DNA of 64,000 nucleotides from Phycobacter azelaicus (GTDB taxonomy: Bacteria; Pseudomonadota; Alphaproteobacteria; Rhodobacterales; Rhodobacteraceae). Below the pieces are notes generated by a model. The model was not told the origin of the DNA. It searched no databases and saw only the letters and a program-made list of their open reading frames with translations. Location: NCBI RefSeq assembly GCF_014884385.1, contig NZ_WKFH01000003.1:1502001-1566000 (forward strand), written 5' to 3'. Shown here one piece after another: positions 51,079-60,345 of this stretch (positions within the stretch are counted from its first letter, which is position 1; the number at the start of each line of letters is the position of its first letter). A program made the translations under genes and the position numbers.

Positions 51079-51825
51079 ATGACTGTATCTGACCCCCACC
51101 GACCGCCCCGCACCCCGCGCTTTGACATTCTGGGCCAGGCCATCGGCGATGCCAGCCGCACTCGCATGCTGTGTGAGCTGATGGAGGGGCGCGCCTATAC
51201 AAACAAGGAACTCGCCTCAGCCGCCGGGATCACGCCGCAGACCGCCACCGCGCACCTGCGCCTGTTGTGTGATGCGGGGTTGGTCGTGGCCGAAAAACGC
51301 GGCCGCTGCGTCTATAACCGGTTGGCGGGCGCTGAGGTGGCGCAAGCGCTGGAGCAGCTTGCAGCTATCGCTCCGATGGACAGCCTTTATCTGGCGCAGC
51401 GTCGCAAGGCGGGCGGATTGGCCGAGGTGCGCAGCTGTTACGACCATCTGGCTGGTCCTTTGGCCGTGGCGATGACAGAGGCCTTATTGAACAAAGGTAT
51501 GCTGATCGAGCGTGAAGGCGGGTTTCATGCCGTCCCGTCCGAAGCCTGGCAACCGCTTGGCGTGCAATTGCCCGATCAAGCCAAGCCGACCCGGCAGACC
51601 TTTGCCCGCCCCTGCCTTGACTGGACCGAGCGGCGCCTGCATGTGGCAGGGCCGCTTGGACGGCAGCTTTTGACCCATGCGCTGGCGTGCGGCTGGATGC
51701 AGCGTCGCGCGCACAAGCGGGGCCTGACCCTGACCGCACCGGGGCGGATGGCGCTGGAGCAAATCCTAGATCTGCAGCTATCGGAGATCACAGGCGGTAT
51801 GCAGCAGGCACCAAACACCGTCTGA
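51079..51825 (+). CDS. ArsR-type winged-helix transcriptional regulator (long form)
   Basis: A 248-residue protein. The N-terminal 90 residues form an ArsR-like winged helix: FDILGQAIGDASRTRMLCELMEGRAYTNKELASAAGITPQTATAHLRLLCDAGLVVAEKRGR, without the metal-binding Cys motif of ArsR. The C-terminal 150 residues (LGRQLLTHALACGWMQRR at the end) are an additional domain seen in long ArsR-like regulators. Its targets are unknown. It begins about 90 bases after imuB on the same strand. Confidence 0.88.
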   Translation: MTVSDPHRPPRTPRFDILGQAIGDASRTRMLCELMEGRAYTNKELASAAGITPQTATAHLRLLCDAGLVVAEKRGRCVYNRLAGAEVAQALEQLAAIAPMDSLYLAQRRKAGGLAEVRSCYDHLAGPLAVAMTEALLNKGMLIEREGGFHAVPSEAWQPLGVQLPDQAKPTRQTFARPCLDWTERRLHVAGPLGRQLLTHALACGWMQRRAHKRGLTLTAPGRMALEQILDLQLSEITGGMQQAPNTV

Positions 51826-51908
51826 AGATGGCATTGCGTCAGGGCAACCAAAAGACGCGCGAGCCGAAACCGCTTGATTCACGCGCGGTTTGGCGCGAAC
51901 CTTGATCC

Positions 51909-52253
51909 ATGACATTTCAAAGCAGCGCGTCCTTCCCCGGATCAGGCATACCCGAACAGGTCTCGTTCGACCGCAAGGAACTGGCGGTCATCCTGTCCCT
52001 TTACGGTCGCATGGTCGCCGCGGGAGAGTGGCGGGACTACGGCATATCCTCCTTGCGGGATCTGGCCGTCTTTTCGGTTTTCCGCCGCACAGCCGAACAT
52101 CCGCTCTACCGGATCGAAAAACACCCCAAGCTGCGCAACCGTCAGGGGCAGTATTCAGTTGTTGGCATGGACGGGCAGATCCTGAAACGGGGCCATGATC
52201 TTAAGACCGTGCTGCGCGTTCTGGAGCGCAAGCTGATCCGCGCGGTCGAATAA
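51909..52253 (+). CDS. DUF2794 family protein
   Basis: A 114-residue alphaproteobacterial protein. It shows the DUF2794 pattern: VSFDRKELAVILSLYGRMVAAGEWRDYGI, then FSVFRRTAEHPLYRIEKHPKL and GQYSVVGMDGQILKRGHDL. No function is known. It is convergent with the NlpC/P60 gene, nine bases apart. Confidence 0.88.
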   Translation: MTFQSSASFPGSGIPEQVSFDRKELAVILSLYGRMVAAGEWRDYGISSLRDLAVFSVFRRTAEHPLYRIEKHPKLRNRQGQYSVVGMDGQILKRGHDLKTVLRVLERKLIRAVE

Positions 52254-52262
52254 TGCGGCTCC

Positions 52263-53006
52263 TCAGCCAAGCCGTTTATGTGCCGTCACAGGCCCGTCGC
52301 CCTGTGCGGCGATGCGCTTGATTGCCGCGTCGAGCGGTTCGATTGCCACAGCCATATGATGTACATTGGCATGGATGATGCTGTCCGGATCGCGCACCAG
52401 GGCCACATGTCCTTTCCAGAACAACAGATCGCCGCGTTCATAGCTGCTGCCTGTCGGCAGAAGCCTGCCAAGTTCTCGCTCCTGCGGGCCGCTGTCACCG
52501 GGGCAGGGGATGCCGCAGACCAAGAGCGCCACCTGCACCAGGCCTGAACAATCGATGCCAAAGCGGCTGTTGCCGCCCCAGAGGTAGGGCGTTCCCAGAA
52601 ACCCCTCCGCCACCGTCACCGGATCAGCCGGCAGCGTTCCGATAGGGGACAGATGTGTCATTGGGATATGGCCCAGCTCGGTCTCGGCAAAACGGTCTGT
52701 GTCGGAACGAACCTGCACTCTGCTGCCAAAGCTGAGGGCGCAAAGATCGCGGGATTTGAAGTCGGCGTCCGCGTAGGCATGGGTGGCCGGGGCGCTGACC
52801 CAATGGGTGGCCTCAAGAGGTGTATCGAGTGCCGATGCCTCGATATGGCCGGTGTAACCGTCCTTGTCGGCCCGCACCGCTGCCCAAGCCTCATTCCTGC
52901 TCAGAATTTCGACCGTCTCTCCGTACAACAACTGGCGATCCCGCGGCCCATCCGGGGCGCGCAGCAGGTCCACCACGGGACGATTGACCCGAGCTGGTGA
53001 GGTCAT
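52263..53006 (-). CDS. NlpC/P60 family cell-wall endopeptidase
   Basis: A 247-residue protein with two N-terminal SH3-like segments (about residues 10-130) and a C-terminal NlpC/P60 domain. The catalytic Cys is in FGIDCSGLVQVAL and the His in WKGHVALVRD, with a second His in IIHANVHHM. Such enzymes cleave gamma-D-glutamyl-diamino acid bonds in wall peptides. No signal peptide is seen, which points to recycling of muropeptides in the cytosol. It overlaps the leucyl aminopeptidase gene by four bases, giving a peptide-degrading pair. Confidence 0.92.
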   Translation of the reverse strand: MTSPARVNRPVVDLLRAPDGPRDRQLLYGETVEILSRNEAWAAVRADKDGYTGHIEASALDTPLEATHWVSAPATHAYADADFKSRDLCALSFGSRVQVRSDTDRFAETELGHIPMTHLSPIGTLPADPVTVAEGFLGTPYLWGGNSRFGIDCSGLVQVALLVCGIPCPGDSGPQERELGRLLPTGSSYERGDLLFWKGHVALVRDPDSIIHANVHHMAVAIEPLDAAIKRIAAQGDGPVTAHKRLG

Positions 53007-54403
53007 AGGTTCAGCAGCTCTGGCAGGGCGGCAAAGATCGCCCGCGCGCCCTGCCCGACGCCGCCCTTGGGCCGAGCGGGGGCAGCGCTGGGTGTCCAGC
53101 CGTAGATGTCGAAATGCATGTAGCGCGCATCGCCCGCAAACCGGCGCAGGAAGAGCGCGGCGGTGATCGAGCCGGCAAAGCCGCCCGAGGGTGCATTGTC
53201 GAGATCGGCAATTCCGGGTTCGATCATCGATTCGTAAGGGTCATGGAAAGGCATGCGCCAGACTGGATCAGCCATCTGGGCGCCGCCGTTGGCTATGGCG
53301 ACGGCATCCGAATCGGTCCCGGCATAGAATGGAGCCAGATCCGGACCAACAGCAACCCGTGCGGCTCCGGTGAGCGTTGCCATCGAGATCAGCAGATCCG
53401 GGGCATCCTCTTCGGCGAGCGTCAGAGCATCGGCGAGAACGAGGCGCCCTTCGGCGTCCGTGTTGTTGATTTCCACGGTCAGCCCTTTGCGCGAAGTCAA
53501 AACATCACCGGGGCGAAAAGAATTGCCCGATACGGCATTCTCAACTGCCGGAATCAGTACCCTCAACTGAACGGGCAGACCCGCGGCCATGATCATCCGC
53601 GCCAGACCCAGCACCGTGGCCGAGCCGCCCATATCCTTTTTCATCAGGGCCATGCTGCCACCGGGTTTGAGGTTCAGCCCGCCGGTATCAAAGCAGACGC
53701 CCTTGCCTACCAGGGTCAGCTTGGGACCCTTTTTGCCCCAGCGCATGTCAATCAGGCGCGGGCGGGCTTCGGCGGCGCGGCCCACGGCGTGGATCATTGG
53801 GAGGTTCTGAGCCAGAAGCTCCTTGTCCAGCGTGATTTCGGTGGTGGCGCCGAACTCTTGTGACAGGCGTTCGGCTGCGGCCTGCAACTGGTCCGGTCCC
53901 ATATCGGCAGCGGGTGTGTTGATCAGATCGCGGGTCAGGCATTCGGCGGCCACGAGAGATTCGATGCCTTTGGCATCCACCGCTTTTGGCGCGATCAAGG
54001 CTGCGCCGGATCCTTTTGCCTCTTTATATCGACCAAAGGCGTAGCCGGTCATCAGCCAGCCAAAGCACTCCTGCTGCAGCATATTCTGAGGAATCGCGTT
54101 GTCCTCATCTGCTTCGGCCAGCTTGTAGGTGCCGTCCGGCAGCTTGCTGGCGCCAGCAGCAAGAACAAACCGCTGGCGCGCACGCTGGGCTGCCGTACCA
54201 TAGCCGACAACCGCAATTTCCGGCGCTGAAGCCTCGGCGCCGGGTACCAACAGGGCCTGTCCGATGGATGCCTTGAACCCGTTGGCCTGCATCCAGTGCG
54301 CGACATGTTCGGGCTGGCGCTTCAGCCAATCCTCCAACGAAACCTGATCAACAACATGAACGGCAATCGCAAAATCGCAAGGTGCGGCAAAAACGGTGGG
54401 CAT
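53003..54403 (-). CDS. Leucyl aminopeptidase family protein (M17)
   Basis: A 466-residue dinuclear metal aminopeptidase. The M17 signature NNTDAEGRLVLADAL is at about residues 307-321, with metal and catalytic Lys in VGKGVCFDTGGLNLKPGGSMALMKKDMGGSA. The N-terminal domain is shorter than in PepA and the sequence resembles the PepB-like subgroup common in rhodobacters. The gene overlaps the following NlpC/P60 gene as ATGA, so released wall peptides may be further trimmed by this enzyme. Confidence 0.92.
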   Translation of the reverse strand: MPTVFAAPCDFAIAVHVVDQVSLEDWLKRQPEHVAHWMQANGFKASIGQALLVPGAEASAPEIAVVGYGTAAQRARQRFVLAAGASKLPDGTYKLAEADEDNAIPQNMLQQECFGWLMTGYAFGRYKEAKGSGAALIAPKAVDAKGIESLVAAECLTRDLINTPAADMGPDQLQAAAERLSQEFGATTEITLDKELLAQNLPMIHAVGRAAEARPRLIDMRWGKKGPKLTLVGKGVCFDTGGLNLKPGGSMALMKKDMGGSATVLGLARMIMAAGLPVQLRVLIPAVENAVSGNSFRPGDVLTSRKGLTVEINNTDAEGRLVLADALTLAEEDAPDLLISMATLTGAARVAVGPDLAPFYAGTDSDAVAIANGGAQMADPVWRMPFHDPYESMIEPGIADLDNAPSGGFAGSITAALFLRRFAGDARYMHFDIYGWTPSAAPARPKGGVGQGARAIFAALPELLNL

Positions 54404-54546
54404 CCAGATACTCCAGAAGAAGGGGGCGTCGTTGCCACCAGAGTATCCGCCTCCACGGTGCCTGCAAGACCTGCTTACAAACTGGAAAACAATCAGATTT
54501 CGCTATGGGGGATCGTCACAGTCCGGATTGGCCCCGGATCGTACGG

Positions 54547-54936
54547 TCAGATGGAGAGATCTTGCTGCTCCCACACTGCCGTCAGCGAGCGTTCGCCCAC
54601 GCGCAAGAGCCTGAACACCGTCGCCGCAATGGCGGGTGCGTCCTTGCTGTCGATCGCGCCCGTGACATCCTGAGCGATGGAAGCCATCGCCGTCATGCCA
54701 ATCTGATCGGCAATCGCGATCAGCGAGCGCGCGTTCTTGCGCAGATTTTCCATATCGTCCTGACGCCACAATCGCTCACAATGCGACAGGCGGACGGCCA
54801 GTTCTTCAATTGCACGGCAGACGACATCCTCGGCTCCGGTTTCGCCCAGTTGCGTATACAACTCGGACAGTTTCCCCGGATCCAGGTGCACGTTTTCCTT
54901 GTGCATGACAGTGATTATATTAGCCACCACATTCAC
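54547..54936 (-). CDS. Small helical protein, Hpt-like without the phosphorylatable His
   Basis: A 129-residue (or 119 from the ATG at 54906) helical protein. The segment DDMENLRKNARSLIAIADQIGMTAMASIAQDVTGAI looks like the second and third helices of a histidine phosphotransfer domain (lKgsAanlGa), but Lys-Asn replaces the His. The start is uncertain: several GTG codons lie between 54925 and 54936 with GGGG nearby. The family is unknown to me; the Hpt resemblance is an inference and would make it a pseudo-Hpt. It lies upstream of the leucyl aminopeptidase gene. Confidence 0.6.
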   Translation of the reverse strand: MNVVANIITVMHKENVHLDPGKLSELYTQLGETGAEDVVCRAIEELAVRLSHCERLWRQDDMENLRKNARSLIAIADQIGMTAMASIAQDVTGAIDSKDAPAIAATVFRLLRVGERSLTAVWEQQDLSI

Positions 54937-55082
54937 CCCAATTCATTATGCCCCCACGGCACGATGCCCAACTTGCACCTCACAGGTTGTCAAAAGGTTT
55001 CCGCGCGGGTGTCCAAATTGCTCGAATTTACTGACAATGCAGGCTATCAGCTTTGCCAAGCTCAATTCAGGGAATGCTCTAC

Positions 55083-55733
55083 ATGCAATATGCCAAACCA
55101 CTGCCCGGGTATCTGGTGACACGCTATCATGGCTGGAAAGCGACGTCGTATCAGGAGAACCAAGGCTGGTACCGACGTCTGGCAAGCGAGGGGCAGCGCC
55201 CGCGCGCCATGGTCATTTCCTGCTGTGACAGCCGCGTGCATGTGACATCCATCTTTGGTGCGGACCAGGGAGAGTTCTTCATTCATCGCAATATCGCAAA
55301 TCTGGTGCCGCCTTACGCGCCTGATGGCGATCATCATGGCACAAGTGCCACGGTCGAATATGCGGTGACGGTTCTGAAGGTTTCGCACCTGATTGTTTTG
55401 GGGCACTCGCAATGCGGAGGGGTTCAGGGCTGTATCGACATGTGCAAGGGGCAGGCGCCCGCACTGGAGGAAAAGAGCAGTTTCGTCGGGCGCTGGATGG
55501 ATATTCTCAAGCCCAAGTTCACATCGGTCGCCGACATCGAGGACCCCGAGGCACAGGCGCGTCAGTTCGAACGTCAGGCGGTTGTGGCCTCGCTGGAGAA
55601 CCTGATGACCTTTCCCTTTATCGACAGTGCCGTGAAAGAGGGAGCACTGAGCCTGCACGGCCTGTGGACCGACATAGGCGAGGGCGGGTTGGAATGCTAT
55701 GATCCCAAATCGGGGGCTTTCCAGCCGGTCTAG
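55083..55733 (+). CDS. Beta-class carbonic anhydrase
   Basis: A 216-residue zinc enzyme hydrating carbon dioxide to bicarbonate. The ligands are Cys47, His108 and Cys111 with the Asp49-Arg51 dyad (SCCDSRV and LGHSQCGG). The start ATG at 55083 follows AGGG by about ten bases; an ATG at 55074 is too close to that site. The C-terminus WTDIGEGGLECYDP is typical. It is divergent from the Hpt-like gene and its end overlaps the convergent DUF3095 gene by four bases. Confidence 0.94.
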   Translation: MQYAKPLPGYLVTRYHGWKATSYQENQGWYRRLASEGQRPRAMVISCCDSRVHVTSIFGADQGEFFIHRNIANLVPPYAPDGDHHGTSATVEYAVTVLKVSHLIVLGHSQCGGVQGCIDMCKGQAPALEEKSSFVGRWMDILKPKFTSVADIEDPEAQARQFERQAVVASLENLMTFPFIDSAVKEGALSLHGLWTDIGEGGLECYDPKSGAFQPV

Positions 55734-56899
55734 GCTAATTCTCCGATCTGCCTTGGAGAGCGGCGCTGAAGGTCGGCTGCTGCACGGGTGTACCCACCCG
55801 ATGCCCCATCAACAAAATGTACATGATCGTCTCGCATCGCCGACGGCACGATACAGGTGACCATGGCGGCGTCCTGTTCATGAAGGCCAAAGCGAATCTC
55901 TCCGGCAGCCTCTGCCCGCTCAAGAAGCGCGACCACCTGATCGCGCACCGCCGGGCTGCAATCGACGGTCATCTTGAGCCCATCATCGAACTTTCGGAAA
56001 TCGGAATTTGCACTAATCACGGACAGGTAATGCGAAGGGTCAAAGCCGCCCGTTGGCCTGCCCCGCGCAAACAAAAGGCGGGCGATAGCCGATCCGACGA
56101 TCAACCAAAGTGCGCGAAAGGCCAGCGGCAGGCGCCCGCGCGACAGGCGGGCTTCCAGCATGAGGCCGGGAGGCGGGTATCGCAGCCTTGGTCCGGACTG
56201 AGGTACGGGATGTCCACCACGCTCTAGCTGCGCCGTCAACTCCAGAAGCCGCGCGGCAAGCCCGCTGAAGAGCCGCGGATCGCTTTGTGACGTGGGCTGC
56301 ACCACCACGGACAGAATCAGGCCGTTTCGGGCTGGCGTATTGTCCCAACGGCATGAGAGACCGGTCAGATCTGGTGCAGCCGTTTTCTCTGTCGGTGAAA
56401 TCGCATAGGCACCCGACTTCATCTGCCGTTCTGCCCAGGACAGTCCGCCGCCCGAGAACATCGCGTAATCCGCATCCGCAGAAACGGCATAGCGGGCAAC
56501 TGTCACATCAAGGCCTTCTGAACGAATACGCTCGATCGGCATCTGCGCCGCGCGCAGGGAGATGTCGAATTCGCGCAGAACCCATGCGCGAAGGTCCGCC
56601 AGCGTGTCCCGGGCGACCCCTGCCCATTCGGGGGGAACCGCAAATGAGGCGCCATCCCCTCCGAAGCTGTAGGGAAAAGGGGCGTTCTCCAAAGCGTTCA
56701 TCATGGCGGCAATGACCGACGCACCGATCATGTTGACGGTCTTGTAGCGGCCTGCTGCGATCAGATCGGTTGAGGACACGATGTCAGTACAGCAGATGAT
56801 CCAACCAGCAGGAAGAGGCACAAAGGCATCAGGGCGCGCGAGATCCGCAAACGTGCGTTGCTTGGGCAGCTGTTCGTAGAATTCGGCCTGCTCTGCCAT
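55730..56899 (-). CDS. DUF3095 protein, nucleotidyl-cyclase-like
   Basis: A 389-residue protein of the DUF3095 family, distantly related to class III adenylate cyclases. The two metal-binding Asp positions appear intact: ICCTDIVSSTDLIAAGRYKTVN and YSFGGDGASFAVP. The C-terminal half includes GGFDPSHYLSVISANSDFRKFDDGLKMTVDCS, also typical of the family. Cyclase activity has not been established for DUF3095 to my knowledge. A single weakly hydrophobic stretch (FRALWLIVGSAIARLLFA, about 265-282) may touch the membrane. It is monocistronic. Confidence 0.87.
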   Translation of the reverse strand: MAEQAEFYEQLPKQRTFADLARPDAFVPLPAGWIICCTDIVSSTDLIAAGRYKTVNMIGASVIAAMMNALENAPFPYSFGGDGASFAVPPEWAGVARDTLADLRAWVLREFDISLRAAQMPIERIRSEGLDVTVARYAVSADADYAMFSGGGLSWAERQMKSGAYAISPTEKTAAPDLTGLSCRWDNTPARNGLILSVVVQPTSQSDPRLFSGLAARLLELTAQLERGGHPVPQSGPRLRYPPPGLMLEARLSRGRLPLAFRALWLIVGSAIARLLFARGRPTGGFDPSHYLSVISANSDFRKFDDGLKMTVDCSPAVRDQVVALLERAEAAGEIRFGLHEQDAAMVTCIVPSAMRDDHVHFVDGASGGYTRAAADLQRRSPRQIGELA

Positions 56900-57029
56900 G
56901 GCTCGGGTTATCCGTTATCAAATGCGAATTGCTATTGAACTGTGATGATTGTCCGCCCATGCAAGCAGGTATGAGTAGTTTTGTCGCGCATCTCTTGATG
57001 ACGTCGCGCGATTAGGGAGGAGTGAGCGG

Positions 57030-58205
57030 ATGCAGGCGGGGTTAATCTTGCTGTGCCTGGCCTATGTGCTGAGCCAGTTTTTCCGCGCCTTCCTGGCGGT
57101 TCTGTCTCCAGTCCTGGCAGAGGATATCGGCGCGGGGGCAGACGATCTGGCATTTGCCTCCGGCATGTGGTTTCTGGCCTTCGCGGCCTTGCAGCTGCCC
57201 GTGGGCTGGGCGCTGGATCAGATTGGCCCACGACGCAGTGCTGCTGTGCTTTTGGTTCTGGGCGGCGGCGGCGGTGCCCTTGTATTCGCCCTGGCGAGTG
57301 CGCCCGCTCATGTCTCAATCGCCATGTTCCTGATCGGAATTGGCTGCTCGCCGGTTCTGATGGCCTCCTATTACATCTTCGCGCGTGAGTATCCTCCCGC
57401 GCGGTTTGCAACCCTTGCTGCGGTGATGCTGGGCGTGGGCTCGGCAGGAAATCTGGTTGCTTCTTACCCGACGGCTCTGGCGGTGGAGCTAGTAGGCTGG
57501 CGGGCAACTCTGGCTGGGCTGGCGGTCATATCGGCGTCGGTGGCTGCCGGGATCTGGCTGACGGTCAAAGATCCGCCGCGCATCATTTCCGAGCAGAAAG
57601 GATCTGTTCTGGATCTGCTGAGGCTGCCGGTCCTCTGGGCGATCTTTCCCATCATGCTGGTCAGCTATGCGCCGGTTGCCGCCATCCGGGGCCTTTGGAT
57701 CGGCCCGTATTTCAGCGATGTGCATGGGATGGACACCAGCCAGATCGGTCTGGTGACCCTTGTCATGGGGGCAGCAATGATCCTTGGCACTTTTGCCTAT
57801 GGACCGCTTGACCGCGTTCTAGGCACGCGCAAATGGCTGATCTGGGGAGGCAGCATGGCGGTGGTCGTGCTTTTGGGGGTGTTGATTCTGTGGCCGCAGG
57901 CGCCGGTCTGGGCTCCCATCGCGATGATGGCAGGCATCGGGTTCTTTGGCGCATCCTTTCCCGTGGTGATTGCCCATGGCCGCGCCTTTGTACCGCCGCA
58001 TCTGGTTGGGCGGGGTGTGACGCTCTTGAACTTCTTTGGCATCGGGGGTGTCGGGCTGATGCAGTTTGTCAGCGGGCGCATCCATGCGCAGATAGCCAGG
58101 TCGGCAGATGCCGCTGCACCCTATGTCGCGCTCTTCGCCTTCTTTGCGGCCACGCTTTTGATTGGCTGCCTTATCTACCTGTTCAGTCGCGACAGCCTCG
58201 ACTGA
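57030..58205 (+). CDS. MFS transporter
   Basis: A 391-residue major facilitator of twelve spans. The loop 2-3 motif is GWALDQIGPRRSAAVLL. Other features are YIFAREYPPARFATLAAVMLGVGSAGNLVASYPTALAVE and RGLWIGPYFSDVHGMDTSQIG, common in NarK-distant, uncharacterised rhodobacterial MFS proteins. The start ATG follows a GGAGTGAG region. Substrate unknown. It lies about 130 bases from the divergent DUF3095 gene and about 100 bases upstream of asd. Confidence 0.88.
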   Translation: MQAGLILLCLAYVLSQFFRAFLAVLSPVLAEDIGAGADDLAFASGMWFLAFAALQLPVGWALDQIGPRRSAAVLLVLGGGGGALVFALASAPAHVSIAMFLIGIGCSPVLMASYYIFAREYPPARFATLAAVMLGVGSAGNLVASYPTALAVELVGWRATLAGLAVISASVAAGIWLTVKDPPRIISEQKGSVLDLLRLPVLWAIFPIMLVSYAPVAAIRGLWIGPYFSDVHGMDTSQIGLVTLVMGAAMILGTFAYGPLDRVLGTRKWLIWGGSMAVVVLLGVLILWPQAPVWAPIAMMAGIGFFGASFPVVIAHGRAFVPPHLVGRGVTLLNFFGIGGVGLMQFVSGRIHAQIARSADAAAPYVALFAFFAATLLIGCLIYLFSRDSLD

Positions 58206-58301
58206 CATGTCCATGTCTTACGCAGCCCCTTTAAATCCTGCGTCAATCCCTATATGACACCGCAGCCGGCCACGAGGCCGGGCAAAACTGGAGAAACTAT
58301 T

Positions 58302-59324
58302 ATGGGTTATCGCGTCGTCATCGCGGGTGCCACGGGTAACGTGGGCCGCGAAATGCTGAACATTCTGGCCGAGCGCCAGTTCCCTGCGGATGAGGTTGCC
58401 GTTCTGGCAAGCCGCAAATCCCTGGGGACCGAAGTCACTTTCGGCGACAAGACCCTCACCACCCAGGATCTGGACACTTTCGATTTCACCGGCTGGGACA
58501 TGGCGCTGTTTGCCATTGGCTCGGACGCGACCAAGAAGTATGCGCCCAAGGCGGCGGCTGCGGGTTGCGTGGTGATCGATAATTCCTCGCTTTACCGTTA
58601 CGACCCGGACATTCCGCTGATCGTGCCCGAAGTGAACCCCGAAGCGGTGCATGGCTATGGAAAGAAGAACATCATCGCCAACCCGAACTGTTCGACCGCG
58701 CAGATGGTCGTGGCGCTGAAGCCGCTGCACGACCGCGCCAAGATCAAGCGCGTGATCGTCAGCACCTATCAGTCGGTGTCGGGCTCGGGCAAGGACGCCA
58801 TCGATGAGCTGTGGGACCAGACCAAGGCGGTCTACAACCCCACGCAGGAAGTGCCGCCAAAGGTCTACACCAAGCAGATCGCCTTCAACGTGATTCCGCA
58901 TATCGACGTTTTCATGGAAGACGGCTCGACCAAGGAAGAGTGGAAGATGGTCGCCGAGACCAAGAAGATCGTCGACCCCGCCATCAAGGTCACCGCGACC
59001 TGCGTGCGCGTACCGGTCTTTGTCGGTCACTCCGAATCGATCAATATCGAGTTCGAAGATCACCTTGATGAAGACGAAGCGCGTGACATCCTGCGCGAGG
59101 CGCCGGGCATCATGGTGATCGACAAGCGCGAGGATGGCGGTTACGTGACGCCGGTGGAATGCGTCGGCGACTATGCCACCTTCATCAGCCGCATCCGTCA
59201 GGACAGCACCATCGACAATGGTCTGAACCTGTGGTGTGTCAGTGACAACCTGCGCAAAGGCGCTGCGCTGAACGCCGTTCAGATCGCCGAACTCCTGGGC
59301 CGTGAGGTCTTGAAGAAAGGGTAA
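58302..59324 (+). CDS. asd: Aspartate-semialdehyde dehydrogenase
   Basis: A 340-residue enzyme of the aspartate pathway (lysine, threonine, methionine and diaminopimelate). The NADP motif is RVVIAGATGNVGREML, the catalytic Cys130 is in NPNCSTAQM, and VSTYQSVSGSGKDAIDEL and CVRVPVFVGHSESINIEF are characteristic. The start at 58302 has CTGGAG upstream; a further in-frame codon at 58254 is not needed. A hairpin follows the stop. Confidence 0.96.
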   Translation: MGYRVVIAGATGNVGREMLNILAERQFPADEVAVLASRKSLGTEVTFGDKTLTTQDLDTFDFTGWDMALFAIGSDATKKYAPKAAAAGCVVIDNSSLYRYDPDIPLIVPEVNPEAVHGYGKKNIIANPNCSTAQMVVALKPLHDRAKIKRVIVSTYQSVSGSGKDAIDELWDQTKAVYNPTQEVPPKVYTKQIAFNVIPHIDVFMEDGSTKEEWKMVAETKKIVDPAIKVTATCVRVPVFVGHSESINIEFEDHLDEDEARDILREAPGIMVIDKREDGGYVTPVECVGDYATFISRIRQDSTIDNGLNLWCVSDNLRKGAALNAVQIAELLGREVLKKG

Positions 59325-59359
59325 GTTGCCGCGCAACTTGCACCAAATACCAATAAAAC

Positions 59360-59390
59360 TGGGGCCATTTCGCAAGAAGTGGCCCCATTT
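59360..59390 (+). terminator. Terminator-like hairpin after asd
   Basis: TGGGGCCA / TGGCCCCA forms an 8-bp stem with a 12-base loop and a TTTGCG tail, 36 bases after the asd stop. Confidence 0.5.
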
Positions 59391-59465
59391 GCGTCTTCGG
59401 AGGCCCCATTCTGGTCACAAACAAGACCATGCTTGAAGGGGTCAGAGATATCGAGGAACGCTGCC

Positions 59466-59825
59466 ATGTACTCTCAGGATTTTGAACGCGAAACAGTTAC
59501 AACCGGCGATGCCGCCATGGCACAGACCGCATGGTCCAGTGCCTGCGATCAAAGCAGGCTGGATACGGAGATGGTCATTCAGCTGCGCATTTCGCTGGCT
59601 CCGGTCTTTGAAAGCGCAACCAGTTGGTCGGATCTGCGCAGCGCACTTCAGGCCAAGGGGTTTTACATGAAGCGGTCCAAGGGTCACATGCATCTCTACG
59701 ATGGCCACAGCCACGTTCAGATCTGCACCTGCAGTTTTCTGGGCTACCCGTCCGAGGATCTGGAAAAGCGTTTCAAGCAATCAGCGCCGACGCGCAAGGT
59801 ACGCAAACTCCCGGTGCGCAACTGA
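59466..59825 (+). CDS. Conserved protein of unknown function
   Basis: A 119-residue protein starting MYSQDFERETV; the ATG at 59466 follows GAGGA by eight bases. The segment LAPVFESATSWSDLRSALQAKGFYMKRSKGHMHLYDGHSHVQICTCSFLGYPSEDLEKRFK resembles a short module found near the C-terminus of relaxase-type mobilisation proteins, but no relaxase motif is present. I regard it as a chromosomal conserved protein. It is followed by almost 1 kb without genes. Confidence 0.72.
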   Translation: MYSQDFERETVTTGDAAMAQTAWSSACDQSRLDTEMVIQLRISLAPVFESATSWSDLRSALQAKGFYMKRSKGHMHLYDGHSHVQICTCSFLGYPSEDLEKRFKQSAPTRKVRKLPVRN

Positions 59826-60109
59826 CTTTCAGTGGCTTCGTGCGGCCTATCCTTTTGGAGAGTGTACTACGGAAAAGAGCGCCATTTCGGACCCTTTGGT
59901 CAGATAGGCGCGGCACAGTTCTAGGGGTAACTTGGAACTACTCCAAAGGGGTCCACGGACCCTGACCTGTCTGAGAAGCCGCTGACCACTGGGCCAGCTT
60001 CCGCCTTAACCGCCGGCTGCACCGCCCCCCGTGGCCCTGGCGGTAACATCCCTACCCTGACCCTGTGGTTGGCGGCTTCGAAGACCTGTATCTCATGATT
60101 GCAATTTTG

Positions 60110-60148
60110 AACAGGGTGCCGCGCTCTCACGGCGCCCTGTTGTTGTTT
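60110..60148 (+). terminator. Orphan terminator hairpin
   Basis: AACAGGGTGCCG / CGGCGCCCTGTT forms a 12-bp stem (one G-U pair) with an 8-base loop, followed by GTTGTTT. No protein-coding gene directly precedes it; it may end the 59466 transcript or an unannotated small RNA. Confidence 0.65.
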
Positions 60149-60345
60149 ACGGGAAGCGCCAAAGATCGCAGATTGGCGTGGCGGTTCGCGCTCAGTAGGG
60201 TCGTGTCTGAGCTACTCCCCAATGTTCCGGCAGTTTTCGGCGTAAGTTTAGCCACTCTCTGCTCCTGCTGATCGGGTTGGGTCTTGTCTCAGCCAGTAGA
60301 TCACAGCTGCTGGTTTGCCGCCAACGGAGGACCGGGGCGATCGAC

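Noticed and set aside
59621..59825. Relaxase remnant at the 3' end of the 59466 gene
   Set aside because: The resemblance is to a short C-terminal module only; no relaxase Tyr or His motifs and no transfer genes are nearby, so a mobile origin is not supported.
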